Shown here: piece by piece, positions 1 to 9,490 of the stretch
How the letters are laid out: each line of letters opens with the position of its first letter
Numbering within the stretch: position 1 is the stretch's first letter
From: Pedobacter ureilyticus
Lineage (GTDB): Bacteria > Bacteroidota > Bacteroidia > Sphingobacteriales > Sphingobacteriaceae
Reading direction: 5' to 3'
Length of the DNA: 64,000 nt
Assembly (NCBI RefSeq): GCF_005925345.1
Contig: NZ_SSHJ01000014.1
Coordinates: 50,453-114,452, forward strand
Program-made: the position numbers and the translations under genes
The notes under the pieces: generated by a model
Database searches by the model: none
What the model saw: the letters and a program-made list of their open reading frames with translations, nothing else
What the model was told of the DNA's origin: nothing

Positions 1-1757
1 TGATAAATAACCTCAACTTCTGCAACTGTATCTGCCGGAGTGATGATCTTTGCGATTTGATCCGAAATCTCTTGCGGCGTAAAGGGCTTGTAAATGTCCT
101 TCACATGATTAACAATCTCCTCCTTTGGCAACTCTAAAGAAGCTTTACATTTTTGGTAAACCTCTTCAATGATATGTTCTTGCCCCCTTTGTTTTAACAA
201 TTGGATAGCTGCGTCAAAAGCCACAAACTGTCCCATTTTAGACATATCGATACCGTAGCAATCTGGATATCTAATTTGAGGAGCAGAAGATACTATAATG
301 ATTTTTTTTGGATGCAACCTATCAATGATCTTGATGATACTTTGTTTTAAGGTAGTACCTCTTACAATAGAATCATCAACAGCTACCAAAGTGTCTGTAT
401 GATTTTTAATTACCCCGTAGGTAGTATCGTAAACATGAGCTACCATTTCTCCCCTATCTGCATCAGAAGTAATAAAAGTACGTAACTTTACATCTTTGAT
501 AGCGAGTTTCTCCACTCTTGGACGCATAGATAGCAACTCATCCAAAGCAGCATCATCCAACACCTCTTTACGTTTAAGTAACGTTTCCTTTTGGTAGTCG
601 GTAATGTATTTGTGCAGGCCATCTACCATTCCGTAAAAAGAAACCTCTGCCGTGTTCGGGATAAACGAGAAAACGGTATTTTTAAGGTCGTAGTTTACAG
701 TTTTCAACACCTGCGGACACAGTAGCTCGCCTAATTTTTTACGTTCTTTATAAATGTCTGCATCACTTCCTCTTGAGAAATAAATACGCTCAAACGAACA
801 TGCTTTTTTCTCTAATGGCTCACGAAACATTTCTTCGGTAACTGTACCATCTTTTTTGATAATCAATGCATGTCCTGGCTTAATTTCCTTTACATTCTTG
901 ATTTGCACTTTAAAGGCCGTTTGAATTGCTGGTCGCTCAGAAGCGGCAACCACCACCTCATCATCCATATAGTAAAATGCCGGACGAATACCTGCTGGGT
1001 CTCTCATCACAAAAGCATCGCCGTTACCAACTATGCCAGACATGGTGTAACCACCATCCCAGCTTTTTGCAGATCTTCTTAGGATATTTGCAACGTTTAA
1101 GCCTTCAGATATTTTGTGGGTAATTTCTACGTTAGTTAACCCCTCTTTTTTATATTCATCAAACAAAGTTTGATTTTCATCATCTAAAAAATGACCAATT
1201 TTTTCCAGTACAGTTACGGTATCTGCTTTCTCCTTCGGATGCTGACCCAGTTCGTATAACTGCTCTAACAGCTCATCTACGTTAGTCATATTAAAGTTAC
1301 CAGCAATCACCAAGTTTCTAGTCATCCAGTTGTTTTGGCGTAAGAAAGGATGACAGTTCTCGATACTGTTTTTACCGTGTGTACCATAGCGAAGATGCCC
1401 TAATAACACCTCCCCAATAAAACTCACATTTTGCTTTAAAAATTCGGTGTCTTTCATTAGCTCCGGAGTTTCTTCCTGGATGCTAACAAACTTGCTTTGC
1501 ACATACCCAAAAATATCTGCAACAGCATTTTGAGCCATTGAACGATAGCGACTAATGTATCGGCTACCTGGTTTCATGTCTAACTTAATAGTGGCAATAC
1601 CAGCTCCATCCTGACCGCGATTGTGCTGCTTTTCCATCAACAAATACAATTTGTTAAGGCCGTAAAGTGCAGTACCGTATTTTTCTTGGTAGTATGAGAG
1701 AGGTTTTAACAAGCGGATAAAGGCTATCCCGCATTCGTGTTTGATCTGTTCGCTCAT
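1..1757 (-). CDS. Amidophosphoribosyltransferase-like protein (3' end outside window)
   Basis: The gene enters from the left edge; 585 codons from ATG at 1757 are visible and no stop is reached. The translation starts MSEQIKHEC and contains a class II glutamine amidotransferase region with an early Cys (residue 9) as probable nucleophile, then a phosphoribosyltransferase half with the PRPP loop VAVDDSIVRGTT around residue 460. Family knowledge: PurF makes phosphoribosylamine from PRPP and glutamine, the first step of purine synthesis. Bacteroidota often encode a long (over 600 residue) paralogue with the Cys a few residues in, so it needs N-terminal processing or works unprocessed; this gene fits that form. 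Whether it is the main PurF or the paralogue cannot be decided here. Confidence 0.88.
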   Translation of the reverse strand, partial: MSEQIKHECGIAFIRLLKPLSYYQEKYGTALYGLNKLYLLMEKQHNRGQDGAGIATIKLDMKPGSRYISRYRSMAQNAVADIFGYVQSKFVSIQEETPELMKDTEFLKQNVSFIGEVLLGHLRYGTHGKNSIENCHPFLRQNNWMTRNLVIAGNFNMTNVDELLEQLYELGQHPKEKADTVTVLEKIGHFLDDENQTLFDEYKKEGLTNVEITHKISEGLNVANILRRSAKSWDGGYTMSGIVGNGDAFVMRDPAGIRPAFYYMDDEVVVAASERPAIQTAFKVQIKNVKEIKPGHALIIKKDGTVTEEMFREPLEKKACSFERIYFSRGSDADIYKERKKLGELLCPQVLKTVNYDLKNTVFSFIPNTAEVSFYGMVDGLHKYITDYQKETLLKRKEVLDDAALDELLSMRPRVEKLAIKDVKLRTFITSDADRGEMVAHVYDTTYGVIKNHTDTLVAVDDSIVRGTTLKQSIIKIIDRLHPKKIIIVSSAPQIRYPDCYGIDMSKMGQFVAFDAAIQLLKQRGQEHIIEEVYQKCKASLELPKEEIVNHVKDIYKPFTPQEISDQIAKIITPADTVAEVEVIY

Positions 1758-2075
1758 TGATTGTGATTGAGCCGCAAATTTACCGCTTTAATTAACCACA
1801 ACCTAACAGAAAATGTAAGTTTTATCGTAAAATTATTATATTTTAAAGAATAGCCTGCTAATTAGCTTTTTAGCAATTATAGGAATGTAATTTTAACATT
1901 TTAAAGACAAAACTTAATACGTTAGCTCCGTAACCTGTGGTAATTTTTGCCTTATGTATGCCCTAAACGCCGAACTATTTTCGCTATTAATGCGTTGGTA
2001 GCCTTTCGATAAACAACATTAATAATGGCACCCGTATGTTTACTTGTTAATTTCTTTACCTATAAAACAAGGTCG
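1758..2075. other. Intergenic gap, no gene seen
   Basis: This 318-base gap separates the amidophosphoribosyltransferase start from the murI stop. It is AT-rich and holds only a candidate minus-strand promoter box near its left end (1775-1782). I see no tRNA-like fold, no convincing small gene and no strong terminator hairpin. Confidence 0.5.
1775..1782 (-). promoter_or_regulatory. -7 promoter box of the amidophosphoribosyltransferase gene
   Basis: The minus strand reads TAAATTTG, matching the Bacteroidota TAnnTTTG box, 17 nt before the ATG. A possible -33 TTG lies 16 nt further upstream, slightly closer than usual. Confidence 0.35.
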
Positions 2076-2903
2076 TCATTTCTCGTGCATAGGTTTAGCC
2101 TGTAAAGCTCTACCTAGAAATACAGAAGCGTGATCGTTAAACGTACTTAGATCGCCAGTGGTGTAAAAAAGCTGTTTATTATTTTTCGAGAGTTTACTTT
2201 CAATTTCGAGATGCCTGCCTAAATAATCTTTCAAACTATTGGCTACAATTTCGCCTTGCGAAATGAGTTTTATATTGCTATTAACGTAATTACTGATTTT
2301 ATTGATAAGCAAAGGATAATGCGTACAGGCCAACAATAGCGTATCGATATTGGGCGATTGTTGCATAATCGCATCAATATATTTTTTCACAAAATAATCT
2401 GCACCTGGGTATTCATGTTCATTATTTTCTACTAAAGGCACCCACATTGGGCAACTTTGTTGATAAACTTCCACGTCTGGAAAAAACTTATTGATCTCTA
2501 TTAGATAAGATTCTGAACGTATTGTTCCTCTTGTGCCCAACACACCTATAGATTTGGTTTTGCTCATTTCGCCAACAACCTCTGCCGTGGGCCTAATTAC
2601 GCCCAAAACCTTACAGTTAGGATATTTCTTGGGCAAATCTAGTTGCTGTATATTGCGCAAAGCTTTTGCGGAAGCCGTGTTACAGGCTAAAATAACCAAT
2701 GGACAACCTTGCTCAAAAAGCCACTCTACACACTCTAGGGTATATCGATAAACCGTATCGAAAGAGTGATCTCCGTAAGGCGACCGGGCATTGTCTCCTA
2801 AATAGATGTAGTTATAATTAGGCAATTTTTCGGCAATGGCTTTAAAAACGGTTAAGCCTCCAAAGCCAGAATCGAATATACCTATCGCGTTATTGCCTTG
2901 CAT
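2076..2903 (-). CDS. murI: Glutamate racemase
   Basis: MurI interconverts L- and D-glutamate for peptidoglycan precursors in the cytoplasm. The N-terminus carries the substrate loop FDSGFGGLTV, and the two catalytic cysteines sit in ILACNTAS and LLACTHYP, one in each half, as in the family. I start at the second in-frame ATG (2903), which places FDSG near the N-terminus as usual; an in-frame ATG at 2948 would add 15 residues with no family counterpart. The gene is separated from the upstream ompH pair by a terminator at 2991-3022, so it probably has its own promoter. In many Bacteroidota murI sits next to ompH and bamA, as here. Confidence 0.93.
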   Translation of the reverse strand: MQGNNAIGIFDSGFGGLTVFKAIAEKLPNYNYIYLGDNARSPYGDHSFDTVYRYTLECVEWLFEQGCPLVILACNTASAKALRNIQQLDLPKKYPNCKVLGVIRPTAEVVGEMSKTKSIGVLGTRGTIRSESYLIEINKFFPDVEVYQQSCPMWVPLVENNEHEYPGADYFVKKYIDAIMQQSPNIDTLLLACTHYPLLINKISNYVNSNIKLISQGEIVANSLKDYLGRHLEIESKLSKNNKQLFYTTGDLSTFNDHASVFLGRALQAKPMHEK

Positions 2904-2990
2904 ATCAATTTTTTTTGAAAGGTTTTGAATGTTAATGTCTCCGCACATTGTAAAGTTATTATTTGCCCATTTTTAAACATTCTTGAGCAC

Positions 2991-3022
2991 AAAAAAGCGG
3001 AATTAAGCTTACCTAATTCCGC
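2991..3022 (-). terminator. Rho-independent terminator after the OmpH-like gene
   Basis: On the minus strand GCGGAATTA (3022-3014) and TAATTCCGC (3005-2997) form a 9-bp stem with an 8-nt loop, followed by six Ts (2996-2991). It lies 21 bases past the stop at 3043 and ends the ompH transcript before murI. Confidence 0.85.
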
Positions 3023-3042
3023 CATTTAATTTTTAAATAAGA

Positions 3043-3627
3043 TTATGGCTTTTTAGCAGGAGTTGTAGCTGGTTTAGCAGTTGCCGCAATACCTAATTTA
3101 GTTTTTACAGCAGCAGTAATATCTTCGCCACCATCAAAATAAACTAAATTATTGAAACCTTGAGATGCAGAAATATCAAAAACGTAAGACAAACCTTTTT
3201 CTTTTGAAATTGCATTGATAGCTGTAGCTACTTTTTGTTGCAACGGAGGAAAAACCTCAGCTTGCTTAGCTTCAACATCTGTTCTTGCTTTGTTACGAGC
3301 ATCTTCAATTCTCTTTTGCAAATCTGTTAACTCTGTTTGAGCAACTTGCAATTCTTTAACAACAACATCTTTATTTGCTTCGCTTAATGTTCTTTCTTTG
3401 TCTTGAGCAGCTTTTAATTTATTTTGATACTCGGTGATCATTTTATCAATCTCTGCTTGTTTTGTTTTTGCTAAATTCTCTATAGTACTAGAAACAGTTT
3501 TAGCTTCCGACCAAGTAGAGAAGATCTCATCCGAATTTAAGTGACCAAATTTTTGTTGTGCACTTACAACTTGCGTAGTTAAAAGTAATCCTGCAGCTAC
3601 AAATAATCCTTTAATTAACTTTTTCAT
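3043..3627 (-). CDS. OmpH/Skp-family periplasmic chaperone
   Basis: This 194-residue protein has a signal peptide (MKKLIKGLFVAAGLLLTTQ, cleavage after VVSA) and a long charged helical stretch (about residues 45-125, rich in K, E, Q, A) typical of the Skp tentacle coiled coil, followed by a conserved tail. Skp-family chaperones hold unfolded outer-membrane proteins in the periplasm and deliver them to the BAM complex. The C-terminus has a proline, alanine and lysine rich extension. It lies downstream of a second OmpH-like gene and of bamA on the same strand, which supports the role. Confidence 0.88.
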   Translation of the reverse strand: MKKLIKGLFVAAGLLLTTQVVSAQQKFGHLNSDEIFSTWSEAKTVSSTIENLAKTKQAEIDKMITEYQNKLKAAQDKERTLSEANKDVVVKELQVAQTELTDLQKRIEDARNKARTDVEAKQAEVFPPLQQKVATAINAISKEKGLSYVFDISASQGFNNLVYFDGGEDITAAVKTKLGIAATAKPATTPAKKP

Positions 3628-3762
3628 TTATAATATAATTTGTTTTTGTTGATAATTGCTTTTTGTATTTTTTGTTCAATGAGCTTTTGAGCTCGTTTTA
3701 ATGTAAATAAAACCATCCCGTTAAACTTGGATAGTCTCATTTTCTGTATGTTTATTGTTTTA

Positions 3763-4293
3763 TTATTTTACCAATGTTCCTGGCTTAAAACCTAATCTAA
3801 TAATTACATCGTTACTAATGTCATAGTTGGCACTGGCGTAGATCATCATGGTACTTTCACTGCTTTTATCAAATACGAAGTCAATGTATTTGTTTTTTGC
3901 AACTTCTGCAATGGTTGAAGAAACTTTTTCTTGAATAGGCTTCAATAATTTGGTACGAGTTTGAAACAAATCTCCTTCTGGTCCAAATTTTTGACGCTGT
4001 AATTCCTTTGCTGCCTTCTCTTTTTCGATGATGTCATTTTCTCTACGTCTACGCATATCATCAGTTAATAATACCTGATCTGCTTGGTAAGCCTTATACA
4101 TGGCATCTACCTCTTTAAATACCTCGTCTACTTCTTTTTGGTACTGCTTAGACAGTCCTTCTATTTGAGTTAACGACGATTTATAGTCAGGAATATGTTT
4201 CAAAATATATTCTGTATCTACATAGGCCATTTTCTGTGCCGATACTCCTAATGCCATAAGGAGTAAAAAACTAGCTAAAAATATCTTTTTCAT
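3763..4293 (-). CDS. OmpH/Skp-family periplasmic chaperone (second copy)
   Basis: A second Skp-like protein of 176 residues from the ATG at 4293; an upstream in-frame start at 4323 would put ten residues before the signal peptide MKKIFLASFLLLMALGVSAQ and is unlikely. After cleavage it starts KMAYVDTEYIL, a typical OmpH mature start, then a charged helical region (about residues 40-110). It follows bamA by about 47 bases and precedes the other Skp-like gene, so the three probably form one envelope-assembly transcript. The two copies are diverged and not tandem DNA duplicates. Confidence 0.88.
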   Translation of the reverse strand: MKKIFLASFLLLMALGVSAQKMAYVDTEYILKHIPDYKSSLTQIEGLSKQYQKEVDEVFKEVDAMYKAYQADQVLLTDDMRRRRENDIIEKEKAAKELQRQKFGPEGDLFQTRTKLLKPIQEKVSSTIAEVAKNKYIDFVFDKSSESTMMIYASANYDISNDVIIRLGFKPGTLVK

Positions 4294-4340
4294 AATTGAA
4301 CTTTTGCTTAACGCTTTATACAAGCTTTAATTGTGTGCGA

Positions 4341-6884
4341 TTAATTAAACCCTCCCATTTGTTGCGCAATACTAAAGTGGAACTGTCCTTTATTAGCATC
4401 TGGCACACCTGGGATGTTATCAAATCCATAACCATAATCTATGCCAAGTAATCCAAATATCGGTAAAAATATTTTTGCACCAACACCAACAGACCTTCTA
4501 ACGTTAAATGGATTAAAGTCGCGGAACCTATCCCAAGTATTACCAGCCTCGCCAAAAACGGTCATAAACGCTGTAGCTTGTTGTGAACTAATTACTGGAT
4601 ATCTTAATTCCATTACGTATTTGGTAAAGATAGGGCTACCAGAACTTTGTGCAATATTTGGATTGGCGCCTACCGGAATTACTGAGTTGTTTGAGTAACC
4701 ACGCATTGCGATGATCTCTGAACCTTGTAAAAAGTCGAACCCTTGCATACCATCACCACCTAATTTAAATCGCTCAAATGCTGATTGGCCAACTGCACTA
4801 TTGTAAGAGCCTAAGAAACCAAATTGCGCTTGTCCTTTAAATACCAACTTACCAACTACGGTTTCGAACCACTGCGATTCAAATTTCCACTTGTGATATT
4901 CGGTAAATCTGTAGCGATCTTTATCAGATGCCGTATTATAATTGACCTTGTTAAATAAAGAATAAGGCGGGGTTGCTTGTACGGTAAACCTTAAATACGA
5001 ACCACCGGTTGGGAAAATATTGTGATTTCTAGAATCCCTTGAAATTTCTTGGGTAAAGTTTAAGTTATAAGACTCTCCAGTACTGAAAAGGAAGCCTGGA
5101 TAATTATTTAAGATGTACTGGTTTAGGTTAATAGAGTGCGTCAAAGAGAACCAGTTATCTGGCCATTTTAACCTTCTACCTAAACTGAACGACACACCAT
5201 TTAAACGGATGCCATAGTAATTGGCATTACTTTTAGACAAACCATTAGACTGTAGCGAAGTAAACGCACTTACACCAAAACTAACTGGCTTTTTACCACC
5301 AAACCAAGGCTCAGAAAACGAGAAACTGTAAGATTGGTAGAATTTACCATTGGTTTGTCCACGTAAGCTTAAACGCTGTCCATCTCCTTTTGGCAATGGC
5401 CTGTAGGCTTCGCCTTTAAATAAGTTTCTTAATGAGAAGTTATTGAATGTTAAACCTAAAGTACCGATCACACGGCCACCTCCAAAACCTCCAGAAAGCT
5501 CAATTTGATCTGATGGCTTTTCTTCTACATGATATACGATATCTACAGTACCATCTGCTGGATTTGGCTTAGGTACCGGATTAGTCTTAGACTCATCGAA
5601 GTTACCCAACTGTCCAATTTCCCGAACACTTCTAATCAACAATTCTTTGGAGAAATAATCTCCCGGCTTTGTACGGATTTCTCTCAGCACTACTCTATCG
5701 TTTGTAATAGTGTTTCCTAAAACACTTACTTTATTGATCGTATATTTCGGGCCTTCGTAAATACGCATCTCTACGTCTACCGTGTCGTTATAAATTTTAG
5801 TTTGTACTGGATCAACGTTAAAAGTAAGATAACCGTCGTTAAGGTAAATACTAGAAACGTCGTCACCATTAGCACTACCCCTTAATTTCTTCTCTAGTTT
5901 TTCTTCACTAAATACTTCTCCTTTTTCAATGCCGAAAACTTTCTCCAGAAACTCCGTATTGTATTTAGCATTACCTACCCATGTAATTTTTCCGAAATAA
6001 TACTTCGGTCCTTCGTACATGTTAATTTTAATGCCAACGGTTTTATCATTGTACTTATAAACGCTATCGCTGATAATTGCAGCATCGCGATACCCTTTCT
6101 CATGCAACTTAGCTACAAAAGCCAGTTTATCTTCTTCGTATTTCTCTTTATTGAACTTACCGCTACCAAAAACTTTATAAAACGCACGTTGCTTAGTTTT
6201 TTTAAGGTACTTTCTAAGTTTAGCAGCGCTGAACTCTTTGTTGCCTGTAAATTCTATCTTTTGCACCTTTACTCTACGGCCTTTGTCTATATTAACCTGA
6301 AGAACTACGCTATTGTCTTGATTTGGATCAGGTTTAGAAGCATAATCGATTTTGGTGTAGAAAAAACCCTTTTCGTACAAATATTTGGTGATGATAGACC
6401 TTGTAGTATTGTACAGGTTATCATTAATGATAGATTTCCCAGGTCTGTCTCCTAGTTTTTCTAGAATATCTGTTTTTTGTGATTTACTGATACCAGTAAA
6501 CTCGAAACCGCTTAGGCGAGGAAGCTCTACCACTTCAATATCAAAGTACACGGTATCTCCATTTATTTTAGAAACGTTTAGCTTGATATCATCAAATAAG
6601 CCTTGAGCCCATAAGTTTTTAATAGCATTTGCGGTGCCCTCTCCCGGAAGCATAATTGTTTCGCCTTGGGTTAACTTAGAAAGCACAACAATTACATCCT
6701 TATCCAGATATTTTGCGCCTGTTAAAGTGGTACCTCCAATGATGTATTCTTTTGGGGTGAAATAGTCTAAATTTAAACCATTTACTTTTAAGGAAGGTGT
6801 TGCTTGTGTTGGTTGGTTACGAATTTGAGCTAATGACGGAAAACCGATCAAAAGCAGAAATACTAGTTGGTATATTCTTCTCAT
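4341..6884 (-). CDS. bamA: Outer membrane protein assembly factor BamA
   Basis: BamA is the outer-membrane insertase that folds beta-barrel proteins. The 847-residue protein has a signal peptide (cleaved near SLAQ), repeated POTRA domains over about residues 90-460 (recurring pattern of VVELPRLSGFEF, IEFTGNKEFSA, INKVSVLGNTIT, each followed by a helix), and a C-terminal 16-strand barrel domain ending in a surface-antigen motif (GVGAKIFLPIFGLLGIDYG) near the C-terminus. Length is normal for Bacteroidota. It is flanked by uppS upstream and two skp-like genes downstream, a gene order known in this phylum. Confidence 0.95.
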   Translation of the reverse strand: MRRIYQLVFLLLIGFPSLAQIRNQPTQATPSLKVNGLNLDYFTPKEYIIGGTTLTGAKYLDKDVIVVLSKLTQGETIMLPGEGTANAIKNLWAQGLFDDIKLNVSKINGDTVYFDIEVVELPRLSGFEFTGISKSQKTDILEKLGDRPGKSIINDNLYNTTRSIITKYLYEKGFFYTKIDYASKPDPNQDNSVVLQVNIDKGRRVKVQKIEFTGNKEFSAAKLRKYLKKTKQRAFYKVFGSGKFNKEKYEEDKLAFVAKLHEKGYRDAAIISDSVYKYNDKTVGIKINMYEGPKYYFGKITWVGNAKYNTEFLEKVFGIEKGEVFSEEKLEKKLRGSANGDDVSSIYLNDGYLTFNVDPVQTKIYNDTVDVEMRIYEGPKYTINKVSVLGNTITNDRVVLREIRTKPGDYFSKELLIRSVREIGQLGNFDESKTNPVPKPNPADGTVDIVYHVEEKPSDQIELSGGFGGGRVIGTLGLTFNNFSLRNLFKGEAYRPLPKGDGQRLSLRGQTNGKFYQSYSFSFSEPWFGGKKPVSFGVSAFTSLQSNGLSKSNANYYGIRLNGVSFSLGRRLKWPDNWFSLTHSINLNQYILNNYPGFLFSTGESYNLNFTQEISRDSRNHNIFPTGGSYLRFTVQATPPYSLFNKVNYNTASDKDRYRFTEYHKWKFESQWFETVVGKLVFKGQAQFGFLGSYNSAVGQSAFERFKLGGDGMQGFDFLQGSEIIAMRGYSNNSVIPVGANPNIAQSSGSPIFTKYVMELRYPVISSQQATAFMTVFGEAGNTWDRFRDFNPFNVRRSVGVGAKIFLPIFGLLGIDYGYGFDNIPGVPDANKGQFHFSIAQQMGGFN

Positions 6885-6947
6885 TTACAATCTAAAAAAC
6901 GTTGCTAAGTTAATTTAAACTCATGTTAAAAAGTGTTAAAAGAAAAA

Positions 6948-7688
6948 TTAGTTCAATTGCTCACTAATTTTTCCAAAGCGACGTTCGCGTTTTTGGTAAT
7001 CTACAATAGCCTCAAAAAGATGCTCTCTTCTGAAATCGGGCCATAGTGTTTCGGTAAAATACAATTCGGTATAAGCCATTTGCCACAACAGGTAATTACT
7101 GATACGATGCTCTCCGCTGGTACGTATCATTAACTCTGGATCGGGTATATTTACGGTAGTTAACTGATTTGCAAACAACTGCTCATCAATTTGTTCTACC
7201 CTAATTTTTCCTTCTTGCACTTGGGCAGCTAATTTTCTCGCAGCTTCTACAATTTCCCATTTTGCACTGTAACTCAGCGCCAAGGTTAGGGTACATTTCA
7301 CATTATCCTTGGTTTTATCCATAGCATCCGCTAGGTCTTCTATACATTTTTGTGGGAGAGATTTTAAATCGCCTATGGCATTTAGCTTAATATTATTTTT
7401 GTTAAGAGTTTCTGCTTCTTGGTTAATGGTTGAGATCAGTAATTCCATTAAAGCATTTACTTCTTCTATTGGTCGGTTCCAATTTTCTGTAGAAAAAGCA
7501 TAAACCGTAAGGTATTTTATTCCAATTTCTACACAGCCCTCTACAATATCTTTTACAGAAAGCACACCGCTCTCGTGGCCAAAAACCCTAAATTTACCTT
7601 GATTTTTTGCCCAACGCCCATTACCATCCATGATAATGGCAATGTGTTCTGGCAAACGCTTAATATCTATTTGATCTTTAAAATCCAT
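6948..7688 (-). CDS. uppS: Isoprenyl transferase (undecaprenyl diphosphate synthase)
   Basis: UppS condenses isopentenyl diphosphate units in cis to make the C55 lipid carrier for peptidoglycan and O-antigen. The 246-residue length fits. The signature IAIIMDGNGRWAK with the catalytic Asp, the HxSG helix start (GHESG), the FSTENW motif and the C-terminal RTSGEHRISNYLLWQ and TLWPDF motifs are all present. It lies between a DUF6089 gene and bamA on the same strand with small gaps, so it is probably cotranscribed. Confidence 0.95.
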   Translation of the reverse strand: MDFKDQIDIKRLPEHIAIIMDGNGRWAKNQGKFRVFGHESGVLSVKDIVEGCVEIGIKYLTVYAFSTENWNRPIEEVNALMELLISTINQEAETLNKNNIKLNAIGDLKSLPQKCIEDLADAMDKTKDNVKCTLTLALSYSAKWEIVEAARKLAAQVQEGKIRVEQIDEQLFANQLTTVNIPDPELMIRTSGEHRISNYLLWQMAYTELYFTETLWPDFRREHLFEAIVDYQKRERRFGKISEQLN

Positions 7689-7713
7689 CTATAGTTGCTG
7701 AGGCCGTCAAAAG

Positions 7714-8514
7714 TTAAAAACACTTTTGGCTCACAAAGGTATAAGTTATGCCAATACCTACAAACATATAAGTATCTCTTTTTCTAAAATCTCCTCTTTG
7801 CACATCTCTTGCACCAATATAATTGCCGTTAATTTCGCCAGATCGGTCGCTTAACACTATCTGCATAGGGCGTATATCTGGATTGTTAGAATAAATTGCT
7901 GGATCAATATAGTTGCCACTTACGTCATCTAAATAATCTGTATAGGCATTTCTATAGCCTATATTGCTCATTACGGTCCAGTTATTTTTGAAATTATACT
8001 TAATACCAAAGCCAAAAGGCACGCTTAAAGCGGCGGTTTTATATTTTACCCCTTCGGTTAGGTACAAAGGAAGTTCGTATTCATTTCCCTGATATTTAGT
8101 TTTAGGATTAAACAATACCACCCCAACACCAGTATATAAATAAGGAGAAAACCTGGCATAGCCACCTCCAGAAAAATAATCGAAAAAGTTAAAATCTACC
8201 AAAAGACTGAATTCGTTTAACTTGTTAGAAAAGCTCAAGTTTCTTTGCCTAAACTGCTCGCTAGTTGATTCTGCGTCATTTGCTTTAATTTTGCCGTTAG
8301 TATAATTAAAAGATAAGGCCCAGTTGGGATCAAAGTTAGCTTTAACAAAACCACCCAAAGAAAGGCCACTAATTTTTAGCGGGTTGGTGGGGTTTAAATC
8401 TCCCATATAGCCCGCACCGCCTGCCTGTAAACCTACTTCCCACACTTGGGCAACAGATTTACCTGCAAAAATAGAGCTTAAAATAATGGCTAATAATGTC
8501 TTTTTATAAAGCAT
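7714..8514 (-). CDS. DUF6089 family outer-membrane beta-barrel protein
   Basis: A 266-residue protein with a signal peptide (cleaved near GKSVAQ) followed by alternating aromatic and polar strands (VWEVGLQAGGAGYMGDLN at the start, PYLYTGVGVVLF in the middle, MFVGIGITYTF at the end), typical of an 8-12 strand barrel. Position between nadK and uppS is characteristic of DUF6089 proteins in Bacteroidota. The stop lies about 25 bases from uppS and the start is one base from the nadK stop, so translation is likely coupled. Molecular function is unknown. Confidence 0.82.
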   Translation of the reverse strand: MLYKKTLLAIILSSIFAGKSVAQVWEVGLQAGGAGYMGDLNPTNPLKISGLSLGGFVKANFDPNWALSFNYTNGKIKANDAESTSEQFRQRNLSFSNKLNEFSLLVDFNFFDYFSGGGYARFSPYLYTGVGVVLFNPKTKYQGNEYELPLYLTEGVKYKTAALSVPFGFGIKYNFKNNWTVMSNIGYRNAYTDYLDDVSGNYIDPAIYSNNPDIRPMQIVLSDRSGEINGNYIGARDVQRGDFRKRDTYMFVGIGITYTFVSQKCF

Positions 8515-8515
8515 C

Positions 8516-9397
8516 CTAATAATTACGGGTATCTATGCCCCACAGCAATTTATTCCTTAACGTAGTTAGAAACGTTTCATTGTTAAGGCGGATAAGATTT
8601 ATGTTAAATATTGCTTTACTGATACTAATTTTCACGCTACGGTCTACGGTTTCCGTCCTCGAATCGCAGGTAAGCAAAAATTTGGTACTACGGGCTTCTA
8701 CCTCAAAAGTAAGCGCTACATCGTCGGGCACTATAATTGGTCTAACGTTTAAGTTATGTGGCGCCACGGGTGTAATCACAAAGTTTTGTGCGCTTGGCAA
8801 AATAATTGGACCTCCGCAGCTCAACGAATAGGCCGTAGAACCTGTTGGGGTAGCAATAATAAGCCCATCGGCCCAATAGGAGTTTACAAATTCGCCATTC
8901 ATGTAAGCGTGAATGATCATCATGGCAGAATCATCTCTCCTGTGTATGGTAATGTCGTTTAAGGCAAAGTTTTCATCGCCAAACAGGCCACTTTTAGATT
9001 CGATGCTGAGCAAGCTCCGCTGGTCTATAGAATAAGCCCCGCTTACCAATGCTTTTATGGCATCGTTTATTTCTGCTTTATTGATACTGGCTAGAAACCC
9101 CAAACGCCCAAAGTTGATACCTATTACCGGAACTTGCGAATCCCTTACCAAGGACAAGGTGTCTAGCAAAGTTCCATCGCCGCCCAAACTTAACAGGATG
9201 TCGGTCTTGCCTAACAAATCTTTGTAGCCAGAAAAAGTAGAAATGTCTGTGGGTAAGGTTAATTTATCCTTTACAAAATCAAAAAACTTTTGATAAACCG
9301 TTACTTCAATTTGGTTAGCTGCCAAAGCATCAAATACTTCTTGTACAAAAGGCAGTACGTTATCATTAAAATCTCTACCGTAAAGGGCTATTTTCAT
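8516..9397 (-). CDS. nadK: NAD kinase
   Basis: NadK phosphorylates NAD to NADP. The 293-residue protein contains the GGDG motif (LLSLGGDGTLLDT, about residues 70-82) that binds ATP and activates phosphate, the NE/D region (FALNDITIHR), and the TPTGSTAYSLSCGGP segment that binds NAD. The order CBS protein - nadK - DUF6089 - uppS - bamA is a recognised Bacteroidota arrangement. One base separates its stop from the next gene start. Confidence 0.95.
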   Translation of the reverse strand: MKIALYGRDFNDNVLPFVQEVFDALAANQIEVTVYQKFFDFVKDKLTLPTDISTFSGYKDLLGKTDILLSLGGDGTLLDTLSLVRDSQVPVIGINFGRLGFLASINKAEINDAIKALVSGAYSIDQRSLLSIESKSGLFGDENFALNDITIHRRDDSAMMIIHAYMNGEFVNSYWADGLIIATPTGSTAYSLSCGGPIILPSAQNFVITPVAPHNLNVRPIIVPDDVALTFEVEARSTKFLLTCDSRTETVDRSVKISISKAIFNINLIRLNNETFLTTLRNKLLWGIDTRNY

Positions 9398-9430
9398 CCG
9401 TTTGTTTTGACTTATTTTTTTGATGATGAA

Positions 9431-9478
9431 GCCTTCATGATTATCCTGCAGTTACGTTCCTAATGAAATCATGAAGGT
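9431..9478. other. Stem-loop between CBS-domain gene and nadK
   Basis: CCTTCATGATT (9432-9442) pairs with AATCATGAAGG (9467-9477), an 11-bp stem with a 24-nt loop. There is no T-run on either side, so it is not a classical terminator; a transcript-processing or attenuation role is possible. A similar CATGATTAA stem occurs at 11021-11057. Confidence 0.5.
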
Positions 9479-9490
9479 TTCTTGTAGTAA